64,000 nt of DNA from assembly GCA_000783305.1 (NCBI GenBank), contig JROE01000004.1, positions 558,001 through 622,000 on the forward strand, read 5' to 3'. The position numbers and the translations under genes were made by a program. The stretch comes from Sphingobacteriaceae bacterium DW12. Lineage in GTDB: Bacteria > Bacteroidota > Bacteroidia > Sphingobacteriales > Sphingobacteriaceae. Positions 44,634 through 54,723 of this stretch are shown one piece after another. The notes under the pieces were generated by a model. That model was not told where the DNA came from, searched no databases, and was given only the letters and a program-made list of their open reading frames with translations. How positions within the stretch are numbered: position 1 is the stretch's first letter; every line of letters starts with the position of its first letter.

Positions 44634-45824
44634 TTATTTTATGACTGCCAATTCTTTACCCACTTTTGTGAAGGCTTTTATGGCCTTATCAAGGTGCGCG
44701 CGCTCATGTCCTGCCGATATCTGTACGCGTATGCGTGCTTTACCCTGAGGCACAACGGGATAATAAAATCCGATGACGTATATTCCTTCTTCTAACATTT
44801 TAGCGGCAAATTGTTGGGCTAGCTTGGCATCGTAAAGCATCACTGGAACAATTGGATGGAACCCTGGTTTGATATCAAAGCCTGCTGCCGTCATCTGTTC
44901 TCTAAAGTAAATGGTGTTGCTTTCCAATTTGTCTCGTAATTCCGTAGTCTCGCTCAGCATATCCAATACTGCAACGGATGCTCCGGCGATAGCGGGTGCC
45001 AATGTATTGGAGAAAAGGTAAGGACGCGAGCGCTGACGCAACATATCAATAATCTCTTTTTTACCGGAAGTAAATCCTCCTGAAGCACCTCCTAGTGCCT
45101 TACCTAATGTACCGGTAATGATGTCGACTCTATCGATCACATTGAACAATTCGTGGGTACCTCTTCCATTTTTCCCGATGAAGCCTGTGCAATGAGATTC
45201 GTCAATCATGACAAGTGCTTCGTATTTATCTGCTAGGTAACAAATTTGATCCAAAGGGGCAACTGAACCATCCATCGAAAATGCGCCGTCTGTCACGATA
45301 ATCTTATGCCTGGCTCCGGCGGCGGCGATCAATTGGGCTTCAAGATCGGCCATGTCCGCATTTTTATAACGGAACCGCTGTGCTTTACACAGACGCACCC
45401 CATCAATAATGGAAGCATGGTTGAGCTCATCTGAAATGATAGCGTCTTCAGCACCAAACAAAGGCTCAAACACACCGCCATTGGCATCAAAAGCTGCAGC
45501 GTAGAGAATAGTATCTTCTGTACCCAAGAATTGGGATAATTTGGCTTCTAACTCTTTATGAATATCCTGGGTACCACAGATAAATCTAACGGAAGACATT
45601 CCATATCCATGCGAATCAATTGCTTTCTTGGCCGCATCAATTACTTTAGGGTGTGAGGATAGTCCGAGATAATTATTGGCACAAAAATTAACAACTTCAT
45701 CTCCGGTACTGATCTTAATATCAGCTCCCTGAGGAGTAATGATAATGCGCTCTTCTTTATACAAACCAGCTTCTTTGATCGCTGCGATTTCTTTCTGCAG
45801 AGCAGGTTGAAGTGTCTTATACAT
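44634..45824 (-). CDS. kbl: Glycine C-acetyltransferase (2-amino-3-ketobutyrate CoA ligase)
   Basis: A 396-residue PLP enzyme of the alpha-oxoamine synthase family that cleaves 2-amino-3-ketobutyrate with CoA to glycine and acetyl-CoA. It is the second step of threonine breakdown. The PLP lysine is Lys242 in [15 protein letters not shown], and [16 protein letters not shown] and the [15 protein letters not shown] patch match Kbl. Threonine dehydrogenase is not encoded beside it, so the partner enzyme must lie elsewhere. The family also includes serine palmitoyltransferase-like enzymes, but the close Kbl match makes this less likely. Confidence 0.93.
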   Translation of the reverse strand: MYKTLQPALQKEIAAIKEAGLYKEERIIITPQGADIKISTGDEVVNFCANNYLGLSSHPKVIDAAKKAIDSHGYGMSSVRFICGTQDIHKELEAKLSQFLGTEDTILYAAAFDANGGVFEPLFGAEDAIISDELNHASIIDGVRLCKAQRFRYKNADMADLEAQLIAAAGARHKIIVTDGAFSMDGSVAPLDQICYLADKYEALVMIDESHCTGFIGKNGRGTHELFNVIDRVDIITGTLGKALGGASGGFTSGKKEIIDMLRQRSRPYLFSNTLAPAIAGASVAVLDMLSETTELRDKLESNTIYFREQMTAAGFDIKPGFHPIVPVMLYDAKLAQQFAAKMLEEGIYVIGFYYPVVPQGKARIRVQISAGHERAHLDKAIKAFTKVGKELAVIK

Positions 45825-45952
45825 AATGATTTGTTTTTGAACGCAAAAATACGTTTTTTATCCGTGAAGCGGAGGGCTTGGAAAAGGTTTAAAGAAAAAT
45901 TAACCCAAATGGGGGCAATAGGTAACAATGAAAACGATTGTTCAATTATTGG

Positions 45953-47200
45953 CTACTCATAGCGAAGTGCATCTACAGGATCTAACTTTGAAGCTTTTGA
46001 AGCTGGGTAGTATCCGGAAACCATACCGACTAATACGCAGACCGTCATCCCCAACAGCATCCACTTCCATGGGATAATGAAGCTAGCCCCTAACCCTAGG
46101 GCAAGTAAATTGCCAATCGTAATCCCTAATATGATCCCGGCAAGACCTCCGATGAGACAGATGACGATTGCCTCCATCAGAAACTGCTTTCGTATCACCC
46201 CGGGAGTAGCGCCGATAGCCTTACGTACACCGATCTCTCGAGTACGCTCCGTAACCGACACGAGCATGATATTCATCAAGCCAATGGAAGCCCCCAACAA
46301 CGTGATGGCTGCGATTATAATGGCACCAAGGGTTACATATCGAAGGTTTTGCATCAAAATCTGGGCGACAGCATCCGATTTGATGATTTCGAAATTGGAA
46401 CTTTGCTTGGCATTGAGTCCTCTCAACTTCCGGAAAATGAGAACGGCTTCACCCTCGGCAGCGTCCATCTTTAGGGGATCGGGTGACATGACGGTAATGG
46501 AATAGGAAGGGTTTCCATTTTCCATCATCATGCGGGCTTTGGAGATGGGGACAAAGCAGGCTTTATCCGCTCCGAACCCAGCGCTGGAACCTTTGCTTTC
46601 CAATACGCCAATGATTAAAAAACGGCTATCTCCAACGGTAATATATTGTCCTACGGGATTCTCTTTCTTCTTAAAAAGTCTTGTGGTGACTTCTTTGCCG
46701 ATGATGACTACAGCGCTGCCATTCTCTACATCTTGCTTTGAAAAATTACGCCCGGATTCAATTTTGTATCCAGATGTTTGGAGATAATTATCATCGGCGC
46801 CGATGACGCCTATATTGGGATTTGTCTTCTCACTTTTGTATTTGATTGTAGAATTCCAAGTCACATTCGCATTAATAGAGACTATAGCGTCAAAGTTAAA
46901 CTGGTCCTTGAAGCCCATGGCTTGTCTATACGTGATTGCGGGGTATACCTTCGGTTGGCTCCCTTGATCACCAATACGCACGTTGAGCCCTCTATTTCGG
47001 ATATTGAAAGAATTGGAACCCATAGAGGAGAAAGAGTTGGTTAGGGAGCTCTGAATGGCGTCTATGGAGGTCAGGACGCCGATCAATGCTGTGATGCCTA
47101 TCGCTATGATGAGTGCTGTCAAAAATGTCCTTAACTTATTGCTCACGATAGACTGTAGAGCGAGTTTGACATTTTCACGGTAAGACATATTTACAGACAT
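45953..47200 (-). CDS. MacB/FtsX-type ABC transporter permease
   Basis: A 415-residue protein with one N-terminal membrane segment (about 22-43), a periplasmic MacB-core domain (about 45-280) and three C-terminal segments including the FtsX cluster (TERTREIGVRKAIGATPGVIRKQFLMEAIVICLIGGLAG). No ATPase gene adjoins it. The family couples with an ATP-binding subunit that must be encoded elsewhere. The transported compound is unknown. The start could also be the ATG four residues later. Confidence 0.9.
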   Translation of the reverse strand: MSVNMSYRENVKLALQSIVSNKLRTFLTALIIAIGITALIGVLTSIDAIQSSLTNSFSSMGSNSFNIRNRGLNVRIGDQGSQPKVYPAITYRQAMGFKDQFNFDAIVSINANVTWNSTIKYKSEKTNPNIGVIGADDNYLQTSGYKIESGRNFSKQDVENGSAVVIIGKEVTTRLFKKKENPVGQYITVGDSRFLIIGVLESKGSSAGFGADKACFVPISKARMMMENGNPSYSITVMSPDPLKMDAAEGEAVLIFRKLRGLNAKQSSNFEIIKSDAVAQILMQNLRYVTLGAIIIAAITLLGASIGLMNIMLVSVTERTREIGVRKAIGATPGVIRKQFLMEAIVICLIGGLAGIILGITIGNLLALGLGASFIIPWKWMLLGMTVCVLVGMVSGYYPASKASKLDPVDALRYE

Positions 47201-47337
47201 AGACGATCGGCTAATTTATTACCAAACTTAGATAAATTGCTTTTTAAATGCAAATGATAAATAGGGAGGGGAATCGGACTGAATTTGACATTTCGAGACA
47301 TGCCGTAGGAACAACGGAATGAGTGGTAGAAATGAGT

Positions 47338-47376
47338 CTTAAAAAGCGCTGGACTGATTATTCAGCGCTTTTTAAG
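47338..47376. terminator. Bidirectional terminator after DUF2147 gene
   Basis: CTTAAAAAGCGCTG (47338-47351) and CAGCGCTTTTTAAG (47363-47376) form a 14-bp perfect stem with A/T runs inside it. It separates the DUF2147 gene from the permease gene downstream. Confidence 0.85.
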
Positions 47377-47408
47377 TACATATCCATACGGATTTAAGGT
47401 GTGGTATA

Positions 47409-47837
47409 TTATTTCACACGGGTAAAGGTGTCTGTACGCCCAATCAAACTGACGCCTACAAACCCACGGATATCGAGCTTATCTCCTTTGAGGGTCATTT
47501 TGCAACTGTATGTTTTACCCGATTTGGGATCGTACACTTTTCCGTTCTCATAGACGTTGTTACCGGTCTTATCGAAATTAGTGAGATTTTCTAATCCTAG
47601 GAGTGCTCTAGATTTGAGCTTTTCATCTGGATTTTTAACGTCTTTCTTGGGCTGACCGGATTCATCGTTAGCGTTCTTCAACCAATAAAGCTTGCCATAA
47701 TATTTTTCGCCCTTTTTGAAAATCTCGATCCTTCCTTCTCCACTCGGATTTTGCCATTTACCAATGATAGGATCTGTTTGTGCGAATGATACTACCGTAA
47801 AAAGTAGCATATACAGGGATAACATTAATTTCTTCAT
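47409..47837 (-). CDS. DUF2147 family exported protein
   Basis: A 142-residue protein with a signal peptide (about 1-20, cleavage near SFAQT), then a lipocalin-like beta barrel with IIGKWQNPSGEGRIEIFKKGEKYYGKLYWLKN, DVKNPDEKLKSRALLGLENLTNF, and LDIRGFVGVSLIGRTDTFTRVK at the C terminus. The ATG at 47837 is the natural start; the frame extends two codons upstream to TTG. It is secreted or periplasmic and of unknown function. Confidence 0.88.
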   Translation of the reverse strand: MKKLMLSLYMLLFTVVSFAQTDPIIGKWQNPSGEGRIEIFKKGEKYYGKLYWLKNANDESGQPKKDVKNPDEKLKSRALLGLENLTNFDKTGNNVYENGKVYDPKSGKTYSCKMTLKGDKLDIRGFVGVSLIGRTDTFTRVK

Positions 47838-48049
47838 GATCAATGATATTTATAATTGTAAGGTGAATATACAAAAAAATTAATTATGCAAGCATAATAT
47901 TTTTCTAATTTCTGAAGTCGCCCATTTTTGTAATATGGTCGGATTATATCGGAAAAATGTAGAGGGGATATAGGCTGATGTGAGGCAGTGGAACGATTTT
48001 GGCACTTCTTTTGTCACCACTTTACAAGTACACTTTAAACCACTTTGCT

Positions 48050-48400
48050 ATGAAATTTATTATTAGTTTATTACTGACTGGACTTGTAGTAGCGGTATCA
48101 TCATGGGTTATCCCGGGAGTTACAGTCGCTGGATTTGGTTGGGCAATAGTCACTGGATTGGTTATTGGATTTGTCAATGCGACGATAGGGAGTATACTTC
48201 GGCTTTTCACATTCCCATTAAATTGGCTCACACTAGGCTTAGTTTCGTTCATCATTACGGTATTGATGGTGTTGTTGAGTGACAAGATAATGGGGTCCAA
48301 ATTTGATGTTGCAGGCTTCTGGACTGCGGCATTGTTTGCAATTGTGGTGGCGATAGTCGAAATGATTCTTTCGGCCATCATGGGCTCGTCTAAAGATTAG
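48050..48400 (+). CDS. Phage holin family (four-TM) membrane protein
   Basis: A 116-residue protein with four membrane segments, starting MKFIISLLLTGLVVAVSSWVIPGVTVAGFGWAIVTGLVIGFVNATIG, the hallmark of the phage_holin_4_2 family. Despite the name these proteins are chromosomal in most bacteria and not linked to phage lysis. The start is taken at ATG 48050 because the longer frame has no signal or family match. It ends close to a bidirectional terminator. Confidence 0.88.
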   Translation: MKFIISLLLTGLVVAVSSWVIPGVTVAGFGWAIVTGLVIGFVNATIGSILRLFTFPLNWLTLGLVSFIITVLMVLLSDKIMGSKFDVAGFWTAALFAIVVAIVEMILSAIMGSSKD

Positions 48401-48424
48401 TACATTCCGCTAAAGGATTAACAT

Positions 48425-48461
48425 AAAAAGCGTTAGTCGAGTACATCGACTAACGCTTTTT
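48425..48461. terminator. Bidirectional terminator between holin-like and PepSY genes
   Basis: AAAAAGCGTTAGTCGA (48425-48440) and its perfect complement at 48446-48461 form a 16-bp stem with a 5-nt loop and terminal A/T runs. Both flanking genes converge on it. Confidence 0.9.
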
Positions 48462-48496
48462 AATGTTATGCCCATAAATGGATTTGTTGGATGTGA

Positions 48497-49879
48497 TTAA
48501 CCCACAGCTCTGGTAGTAGTCACTATTCTAGCCCCTCTTTTTTTGGTTTTTTTCATTTTATTCAACCAAATCATTACCCCGGTAATAGGGAGAGATGTGG
48601 CAATAAGGCATGAAATAAAATAGAGCAATTTTGTAAACGGGCCATACACATCTCCAATATGTAAACTTTTGATGGAGGCCGAAATACGTTCATTTAAGGG
48701 TTTTTCCTTAAAGATGTCTTTCTCTAACACCTTTCCTGAATATTGGTCAAGCGTCAACTTATCAGCAGGGGCTGGAGCAAAGAATCCTACTTTATATTTA
48801 GAAAGTGACACCGTACTTACGGAGTCCTTTGCCAAGCTGACCATATAGTCTCCGCTGTAGGCCAGCTCTTTATCCGCGACCGCTAACAATTGGGCCACAG
48901 AAAGTGGAGCGACATTGGCGCCTGGATATATAGAGGCCAACTTAGGCTCTTCTTTGGGTACGCCAGCCCCTTCTTTAGGGGCTTCCTTATAGGTGCCCCA
49001 TGTTTTTTGCCAACCGGTTCTATACCAATCAAATGACCAAAAGGGGCCGGTTACTCCCATTAAAAATAATATTATGCAGCTGTAGAAGCCGAATGTATTG
49101 TGCAGATCGTGATTGACCCGTTTCCATTTGGCTGACCATTTAATTTTTAAGCCATTTTTCCATCCTCTTAGGCGCTGTGGAAACCAAATTACTATTCCAC
49201 TAATTACTCCTAATGTAAACAACAGGGTTGCCGTACCTGTAATCCAGCTTCCAAGTTTTCGATTCTCGACACCTTCGAATATAGGTTGCTCGATTTCATT
49301 AAGCATCAACCAACGGTGTAGGCTAAACATTTTCTGCATAAACACAGCTGTCTTTGTCTCTTTGTCTTGAGGGTCACCCAACAACTGCCCATTATATGGA
49401 TCTATCATCATCTGGTTTGCGCGCTGCCTACCGGCAGGAGCAGCGGCAGCCTTTTTGTCCTTCCCGCCTTTTTTATCGTCCGCATTATTTCCTTGAGCAG
49501 CGTGTTCCTTTTTAGGTATCTTCTTCTCGTCGACCGGAGCAGGTCCAGCGCGTTCCTCTTTTTTGGGTTTGCTGTAGATAATCGCGTAAGCGCGTTCTGG
49601 ATCATGATTGATTCTTATCCCAGATACTTTTCCTTTGATATTTTGCTGGGCGATATCCAACAATGCATCTGGCTGCAAACGTGCACGCGCACCCTCTTTT
49701 ACTTGGTAAAGTTCTGGCGCTGCGGCTTCCCTGATTTCGGTATTGTAGACATAGATAGTTCCTGTCAAACACACCACAAAAACGACGATACCACTAATCA
49801 ACCCAAACCAAAGGTGAAGGTCGTTGAATAATTTGCGGACCCTAGGCCACCGTGAGTTGCTTTTTTTTGATTTGTTCAT
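48497..49879 (-). CDS. PepSY-associated TM helix protein, likely periplasmic iron reductase type
   Basis: A 460-residue inner-membrane protein with four predicted membrane segments (about 25-45, 205-230, 260-285, 425-445) and periplasmic PepSY domains. LHLWFGLISGIVVFVVCLTGTIYVYNTEIREAAAPELYQV, SLHRWLMLNEIEQPIFEG and DLHNTFGFYSCIILFLMGVTGPFWSFDWYRTGW carry the histidines of a haem-like or metal-reducing group. In Bacteroidota such proteins reduce iron delivered as ferric siderophores (XusC is an example). A Lys/Glu-rich loop near 120-150 is long. It lies downstream of the SusC/SusD-type genes on the same strand, separated by a hairpin at 49908. Confidence 0.85.
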   Translation of the reverse strand: MNKSKKSNSRWPRVRKLFNDLHLWFGLISGIVVFVVCLTGTIYVYNTEIREAAAPELYQVKEGARARLQPDALLDIAQQNIKGKVSGIRINHDPERAYAIIYSKPKKEERAGPAPVDEKKIPKKEHAAQGNNADDKKGGKDKKAAAAPAGRQRANQMMIDPYNGQLLGDPQDKETKTAVFMQKMFSLHRWLMLNEIEQPIFEGVENRKLGSWITGTATLLFTLGVISGIVIWFPQRLRGWKNGLKIKWSAKWKRVNHDLHNTFGFYSCIILFLMGVTGPFWSFDWYRTGWQKTWGTYKEAPKEGAGVPKEEPKLASIYPGANVAPLSVAQLLAVADKELAYSGDYMVSLAKDSVSTVSLSKYKVGFFAPAPADKLTLDQYSGKVLEKDIFKEKPLNERISASIKSLHIGDVYGPFTKLLYFISCLIATSLPITGVMIWLNKMKKTKKRGARIVTTTRAVG

Positions 49880-49907
49880 TCTCTCTCTTTAATGATTAAT
49901 CAAACAG

Positions 49908-49938
49908 AATCAGGTAATGCGATAGGCATTACCTGATT
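49908..49938 (-). terminator. Hairpin between the SusD-like and PepSY genes
   Basis: AATCAGGTAATGC (49908-49920) and GCATTACCTGATT (49926-49938) form a perfect 13-bp stem. The minus-strand tail is only T-rich, so this may attenuate rather than end transcription into the PepSY gene. Confidence 0.6.
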
Positions 49939-49988
49939 TGCTATGTATGATGGTTAATATGCAAATATAAAACTATTTATAATTAGTA

Positions 49989-51497
49989 TTAATTAACGTC
50001 CCACCAAACCCGCGCTGTCAATATACCATTGTCACCTTGCTTGGAAACGTTCTCATTATTGGTATTGATTTCGGTTTCAGGGTACATAAATCGTAATGGA
50101 TATGCGCCTGGAGTTGGGGTAGAAACGGAGTTAGGAAAGTTGGGATATCCTAATCTCCTAAAATCAGCCCAAGCTTGAATATTATTGATACTGTTTAATG
50201 CTAACCATTTTTGAGTGATGATTCTTTCTATCTTATTAGTGGCGGTAGCGTACTGGACATTGGGCTGACTGATATAGTCCTCAATATTGTGCGCCGCGTT
50301 GAATAGATAGTTGAACGACGCTTGTATGCCACTTTGGTAGAGCTGGCTAGCCGTGCCTGAAATCCATCCTCGCTCAGCAGCTTCAGCTTGCAAGAAATTT
50401 GCTTCAGCCAGTGAAAGTAGTACCGCTGATTGGCTGAACGCTTTCACAAGTCCTCCTGGTTTGCCCGCATTCTCGTTTGGCCCTTTGAAAGCCGAAGTAT
50501 TGACCGCAGAAAACTCCTCTTTTATAGAATTGTTTCCAAAAACAACACCTTTATATTCGCCATTTGCTGCGACATAATTTTGGGCCAATCTCGGATCGTT
50601 ATACTCCTTATACTTGCTGATTAGGTACTGGCTTGGGCGAATATTTGCATAGTTGGCAACAGCCACACCCGAATTATTACGGTAATAGGTTTCGTAAAAT
50701 GGACTCATCTTGGTGGCTGTATTCAAAAACCCCGGATTGACCGCAGCATCTTCCTCCAAAAAGCCTGAGCCTTCTTGAACAATCTTAGCAATCTCTTGCT
50801 TAATGTAGGCCGCCTGATCGGTAACTTCCGACTGTCTTAACAAAGCGCGTAGCTTAAGCGTATTTCCAAATTTAGCCCACTTAACTTCACTCCCTTTAAA
50901 CATCACGTCATCATTCGATGGCTTCAATGATGCAATCTTCACTTCTGCAATCCCTTCAGTAATGAGGTCCATGGACTTTCGGTATACTTCTTTACCAGAC
51001 TCGTAGGTAGGGTGCAAGAGAGCCGACCCCTTCAACGCTTCTTCGTAGGGCACATTGTTGTAAAAATCAACCAGTGTAAAGAAATGATGGCCCATCATAA
51101 TTTTAGCAATGCCTGAATAGAACAAAGCCTGTTCGTCATTGGCCTGGTCCAATACTTCTTTGTAATACAAGAGATTGTTGTAGCTGGATTCCCAAACCGC
51201 TATTCCGTCACGGGTATCTCTTATGGCCGGACCATTGTAGTTCTTTAAAGATGTGAATGAACTCACTCCTTCATTAGATGTCCCCCAATAACCACCCCAA
51301 AAACCTCCTACTTGATTTAACTGCGTAGATTCGTACGCTGCGGATGTCACCAATGCTGCAGGCAACTTTGCACTTAAACTTAAATTCTCTTTTATCGGAG
51401 AATTTGGGTTATCATTGACATCCAAAAAATCACTACATGCTGTGAGTGTCATGGAAGCAAAAGCAATAATCCCTACTCTTATCATATTATATCTCAT
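49989..51497 (-). CDS. SusD/RagB-like surface lipoprotein
   Basis: A 502-residue lipoprotein with lipobox MTLTAC (lipidated Cys21). It belongs to the SusD-like group related to PF12771 (not the starch-type SusD). Features are FLDVNDNPNSP near 24-34, RDTRDGIAVWESSYNNLLYYKEVLDQAND and the C-terminal QKWLALNSINNIQAWADFRRLGYPNFPNSVSTP. It caps the TonB-dependent channel encoded 10 bp upstream of it on the same strand (start 54561), and the two will form a surface complex. The ligand is not readable, and the iron context suggests a metal chelate rather than glycan. Confidence 0.9.
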   Translation of the reverse strand: MRYNMIRVGIIAFASMTLTACSDFLDVNDNPNSPIKENLSLSAKLPAALVTSAAYESTQLNQVGGFWGGYWGTSNEGVSSFTSLKNYNGPAIRDTRDGIAVWESSYNNLLYYKEVLDQANDEQALFYSGIAKIMMGHHFFTLVDFYNNVPYEEALKGSALLHPTYESGKEVYRKSMDLITEGIAEVKIASLKPSNDDVMFKGSEVKWAKFGNTLKLRALLRQSEVTDQAAYIKQEIAKIVQEGSGFLEEDAAVNPGFLNTATKMSPFYETYYRNNSGVAVANYANIRPSQYLISKYKEYNDPRLAQNYVAANGEYKGVVFGNNSIKEEFSAVNTSAFKGPNENAGKPGGLVKAFSQSAVLLSLAEANFLQAEAAERGWISGTASQLYQSGIQASFNYLFNAAHNIEDYISQPNVQYATATNKIERIITQKWLALNSINNIQAWADFRRLGYPNFPNSVSTPTPGAYPLRFMYPETEINTNNENVSKQGDNGILTARVWWDVN

Positions 51498-51507
51498 CTT
51501 TGTATGC

Positions 51508-54500
51508 TTAAAAAGTCAAATTCACATTAAAACCCATTGATCGCGAGGAAGGAATCTGTCTAAAACTGTTATACCCATCTGTTTGATTGTATAAGGCTTC
51601 AGGATCACCAATTGTATTGGAAGAATGTCTAATGATAAACAAGTTATTTCCAACAAATCCTAAACTGGCCTTTTTAATCATCTTTTGCCCTGAAAGCCAT
51701 TTTTCTGGCAAATCATATCCAATATAAAGTTCTCTCAATTTGAGATAATCTCCTTTTGCTGCTGTCGTGGTTTGAATCTTTCCATAAGCATCCCACCACG
51801 CTCTATCTCCTTTAGAATATACGTCTGTATTTTCGACAATAGAACCATCTGCTAGACGAACCATCGAATTGGGCATGATAAACGGCTGTCTATCATATTT
51901 TACCGTCTCGGGGTGTGTCCCTGCCGTGTACATCCTTGGAATCACCTCAGAATACATCCAACTTCCCAGTCTAGAGTCTATCTGGAATCCTAGGGTGAAA
52001 GATTTGTAGCTGAATCTCGTATTAAAACCTAAAAGATAAGGGGGCACCATGGTACCTAATACTTCTTCGTCCTCAGAAGGGATTACATTACCGTCTTTGT
52101 CCAGGACAATCTTGCCTCCCTCTCTTTTGAAGTCGGTCATCCGGAGTGTCGGATATTGTAAGCCTTTAATAGCATAAGCTTGTCTAAAGATATTAAACTC
52201 ATCTCCTGCATATAGGTTTTTGGCTTTGGTATCTGTATAACTGAAATTAACACCAAACTCCAATGTGACATCGCTTTTGCGAATAGCGGTACCACCAATC
52301 ATCACCTCGATAGTCTTGTTGATGACCTGACCGGCGTTTACAATAGTGGAGTTAAATCCCGTAGCGCTTGAAATCCCCGCATTGAAAATCTGTCCGTCCG
52401 AATCTGAATAGGCATAAGCGATATCCGTACGCAGTCTGTTGTCGAAGAAGCCCAACTGTGTACCCACTTCAAAGGATTTCACGAATTCGGGTTTGATTAA
52501 TAGATTTGGCTCCGACAAGGATGGGGTAAACCCTACTAGACTTCCGAATGGGAAACCTGCAGTCTGGCTGTAGGCCAAGTTTAGCCGGTATGGATCTAGG
52601 GTCACATTTCCTGTCTTATTATAAGAACTATAGATTCGACCGTAATTCAAAATACGATTGCCTCGTAGAGCTTCGATAGCATCCGTAAATACGAATGAAG
52701 AGCTAATACCCGGAGAGAAGTAACTGTTGTTGTTGGGATCAAGCACGGATACTTGATCGTTTCTCCCCGTTAATGTTAAGAACAGATAGTTTCTGTAACC
52801 AGCAGTAAACTCTCCGTAGGTCGCAAGCGATCGGTATTTTGTAAGGGTAGAGCCACCTGTAAGTTCTCCTGTCCTAGAGCCTTGATTGAAGATATCTTCA
52901 AATAATAGGTTCGCCGCACTAACATTGATTTGCTTGGTATCGTCCATACGAACATTTTGTCCCAACAACAATTTGGTAGAAAAGTCGCCAAAATCTTTAT
53001 GAAAGTTCAAAATAAAATCATTATTAAATCGTGTGAATCCGCGGTGGGTATCGTTGACAGAACCATTGATATTCCTCGACGCCACATTGGATACCAATTT
53101 ACGATTGGTCACACGACCGGGCTCTGATTGGAAATATAACCCTGTACGGTAGGTCGCGTCAAACCAATCTGCAAACTCGTAGTTAAATTCGAGCTTCGAA
53201 TTGAGTGTGTGTTGATCGGAAGTGTTCCGATTATTATCCGCCATAAAGAAGGGGTTGCGCGTGCCTGAGGTCGGATTATACCAATTCAATGGGTGATTAG
53301 GCGAGCTTGGATCTTCCCAACTCCGTGCCTCCTTATAATCTATATTTGCTGGTTGTGTATAGACAGACAGCCAAGGGCCATCACTGGTCGTATTGTTTTT
53401 AAAGAATACATAGTTTAGATTGAAAGATGTATTCAGCTTATTAAAGCGCCTAGAACCGTTGAATCTAGCTCCGGTACGACTGGATTTGTCACCAGGGATT
53501 ACTCCTTTTAGACGTACGTCTTGTAGGGAGACAAAATAGGTTCCTTTCTCGTCACCTCCCGAAAAAGACAAGTCATTCTGCGTGGTAATACCAGTATCAA
53601 AAAAGGCCAAGCGATTGTCCTTGCTTGGAGCAGCGTATACTTTAGTAGGCTGGACACCATTGATAGGCAACCCAAAGTCTCTTACCTCGCCATTAAACCG
53701 ATCTCCCCACGATTCACTCGTTACTGGGCTATACACTCCATTTTGTCCCTGACCAAAAGTTGTTTGAGCTGGAGGTAGTAGAAATACATTTGAAAACGTG
53801 GTACTGTTGCTGAAATTGATTTGTCCTCTTTGAGATTTCCCAGACTTGGTGGTAATCATTATGGCCCCATTGACGCCTTCTGACCCATATAGCGCGGCTG
53901 CGTTAGCTCCTTTCAGCACGGTGATATCTTGTATATCATTTGGATTGATACGACTAATATCTGGTAAAGGCACACCATCCACCACGTACAACGGGTCATT
54001 CTTATCGCGATTCATCGAGCGTGTACCTCTCAACCGGATTTGAATTCCTGGATCGGTCTTACCGGTAGTCAAATCTGTAGCATTGATTCTTAAACCTGCA
54101 ACTTTGCTTGACAACGCTAACAGTGGGTTCACCACTTTTCCTAAATTCAGTTCTTCATTGCTCACTGACTGCGCCGATGTACCGAGTTCCCTAGACTGTC
54201 GTTTTATCCCGAGCGCTCCAGTAACAATCACTTCAGAAAGCATTTTGAAATCTTTGATCAAGGTGATTTCAAGATTGGTCTGCCCCCTCTCCAGCTGTAT
54301 CTCTTGTGTCAAATAACCGATATGGGACACTACTAGTGTCTGCCCTTGGTGGGCTCGAATCCGAAAAGAGCCTTGCGATCCCGTAATCATACTTCCTGAT
54401 CTGTCATTTTCTTTGACAGAAACAGATACACCTTTTATGGGTGTCCGCTCATCTTCCTCAACAACACGCCCTTCTACCGTCAAATGTGCCTGTCCGAGCA

Positions 54501-54561
54501 CATCAACAGCGTAAGTTGTCATGAAAATCAGTAATAAAACCGAAAAGTATTTTTTTATCAT
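51508..54561 (-). CDS. SusC/RagA-type TonB-dependent outer-membrane receptor
   Basis: A 1017-residue protein of normal SusC-like length. A signal peptide (about 1-23), a CarboxypepD_reg-like domain (about 28-105), the plug domain with SEVIVTGALG, TDPGIQIRLRGTRSMNRDKNDPLYVVDGVPL and NPNDIQDITVLKGANAAALYGSEGVNGAIMITTKSG, then a 22-strand barrel ending in SMGFNVNLTF. It imports a ligand across the outer membrane using energy from TonB. The AraC-type regulator gene is divergent and shares the promoter region. With the PepSY protein the set resembles iron or siderophore uptake units such as XusABC, an inference. Confidence 0.95.
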   Translation of the reverse strand: MIKKYFSVLLLIFMTTYAVDVLGQAHLTVEGRVVEEDERTPIKGVSVSVKENDRSGSMITGSQGSFRIRAHQGQTLVVSHIGYLTQEIQLERGQTNLEITLIKDFKMLSEVIVTGALGIKRQSRELGTSAQSVSNEELNLGKVVNPLLALSSKVAGLRINATDLTTGKTDPGIQIRLRGTRSMNRDKNDPLYVVDGVPLPDISRINPNDIQDITVLKGANAAALYGSEGVNGAIMITTKSGKSQRGQINFSNSTTFSNVFLLPPAQTTFGQGQNGVYSPVTSESWGDRFNGEVRDFGLPINGVQPTKVYAAPSKDNRLAFFDTGITTQNDLSFSGGDEKGTYFVSLQDVRLKGVIPGDKSSRTGARFNGSRRFNKLNTSFNLNYVFFKNNTTSDGPWLSVYTQPANIDYKEARSWEDPSSPNHPLNWYNPTSGTRNPFFMADNNRNTSDQHTLNSKLEFNYEFADWFDATYRTGLYFQSEPGRVTNRKLVSNVASRNINGSVNDTHRGFTRFNNDFILNFHKDFGDFSTKLLLGQNVRMDDTKQINVSAANLLFEDIFNQGSRTGELTGGSTLTKYRSLATYGEFTAGYRNYLFLTLTGRNDQVSVLDPNNNSYFSPGISSSFVFTDAIEALRGNRILNYGRIYSSYNKTGNVTLDPYRLNLAYSQTAGFPFGSLVGFTPSLSEPNLLIKPEFVKSFEVGTQLGFFDNRLRTDIAYAYSDSDGQIFNAGISSATGFNSTIVNAGQVINKTIEVMIGGTAIRKSDVTLEFGVNFSYTDTKAKNLYAGDEFNIFRQAYAIKGLQYPTLRMTDFKREGGKIVLDKDGNVIPSEDEEVLGTMVPPYLLGFNTRFSYKSFTLGFQIDSRLGSWMYSEVIPRMYTAGTHPETVKYDRQPFIMPNSMVRLADGSIVENTDVYSKGDRAWWDAYGKIQTTTAAKGDYLKLRELYIGYDLPEKWLSGQKMIKKASLGFVGNNLFIIRHSSNTIGDPEALYNQTDGYNSFRQIPSSRSMGFNVNLTF

Positions 54562-54597
54562 CCTTGACCTTTTTTAGTTAATACCTGTAAAATTTCC

Positions 54598-54659
54598 TAT
54601 CTTTGACTTAGAACAAGTCTAAATAAGAGCTGCAAATTTAGATTAAATCTAAACAAGAG
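54598..54659. promoter_or_regulatory. Divergent promoter region with two direct repeats
   Basis: Two 15-nt direct repeats, AAGTCTAAATAAGAG (54615-54629) and AAATCTAAACAAGAG (54645-54659), differ at three positions and are 30 bp apart. TATCTTTG (54598-54605) is a -7-type element facing the AraC gene, and CAAATTTA at 54633-54640, read on the minus strand as TAAATTTG, faces the SusC gene. The repeats therefore lie around both predicted starts and are the best candidate binding sites for the divergent AraC protein. Confidence 0.6.
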
Positions 54660-54723
54660 GGTGACGATATCGGAAAAACAACTTCAACAATCCGAAATTA
54701 ACACCCCATATCAATAAATTAAC

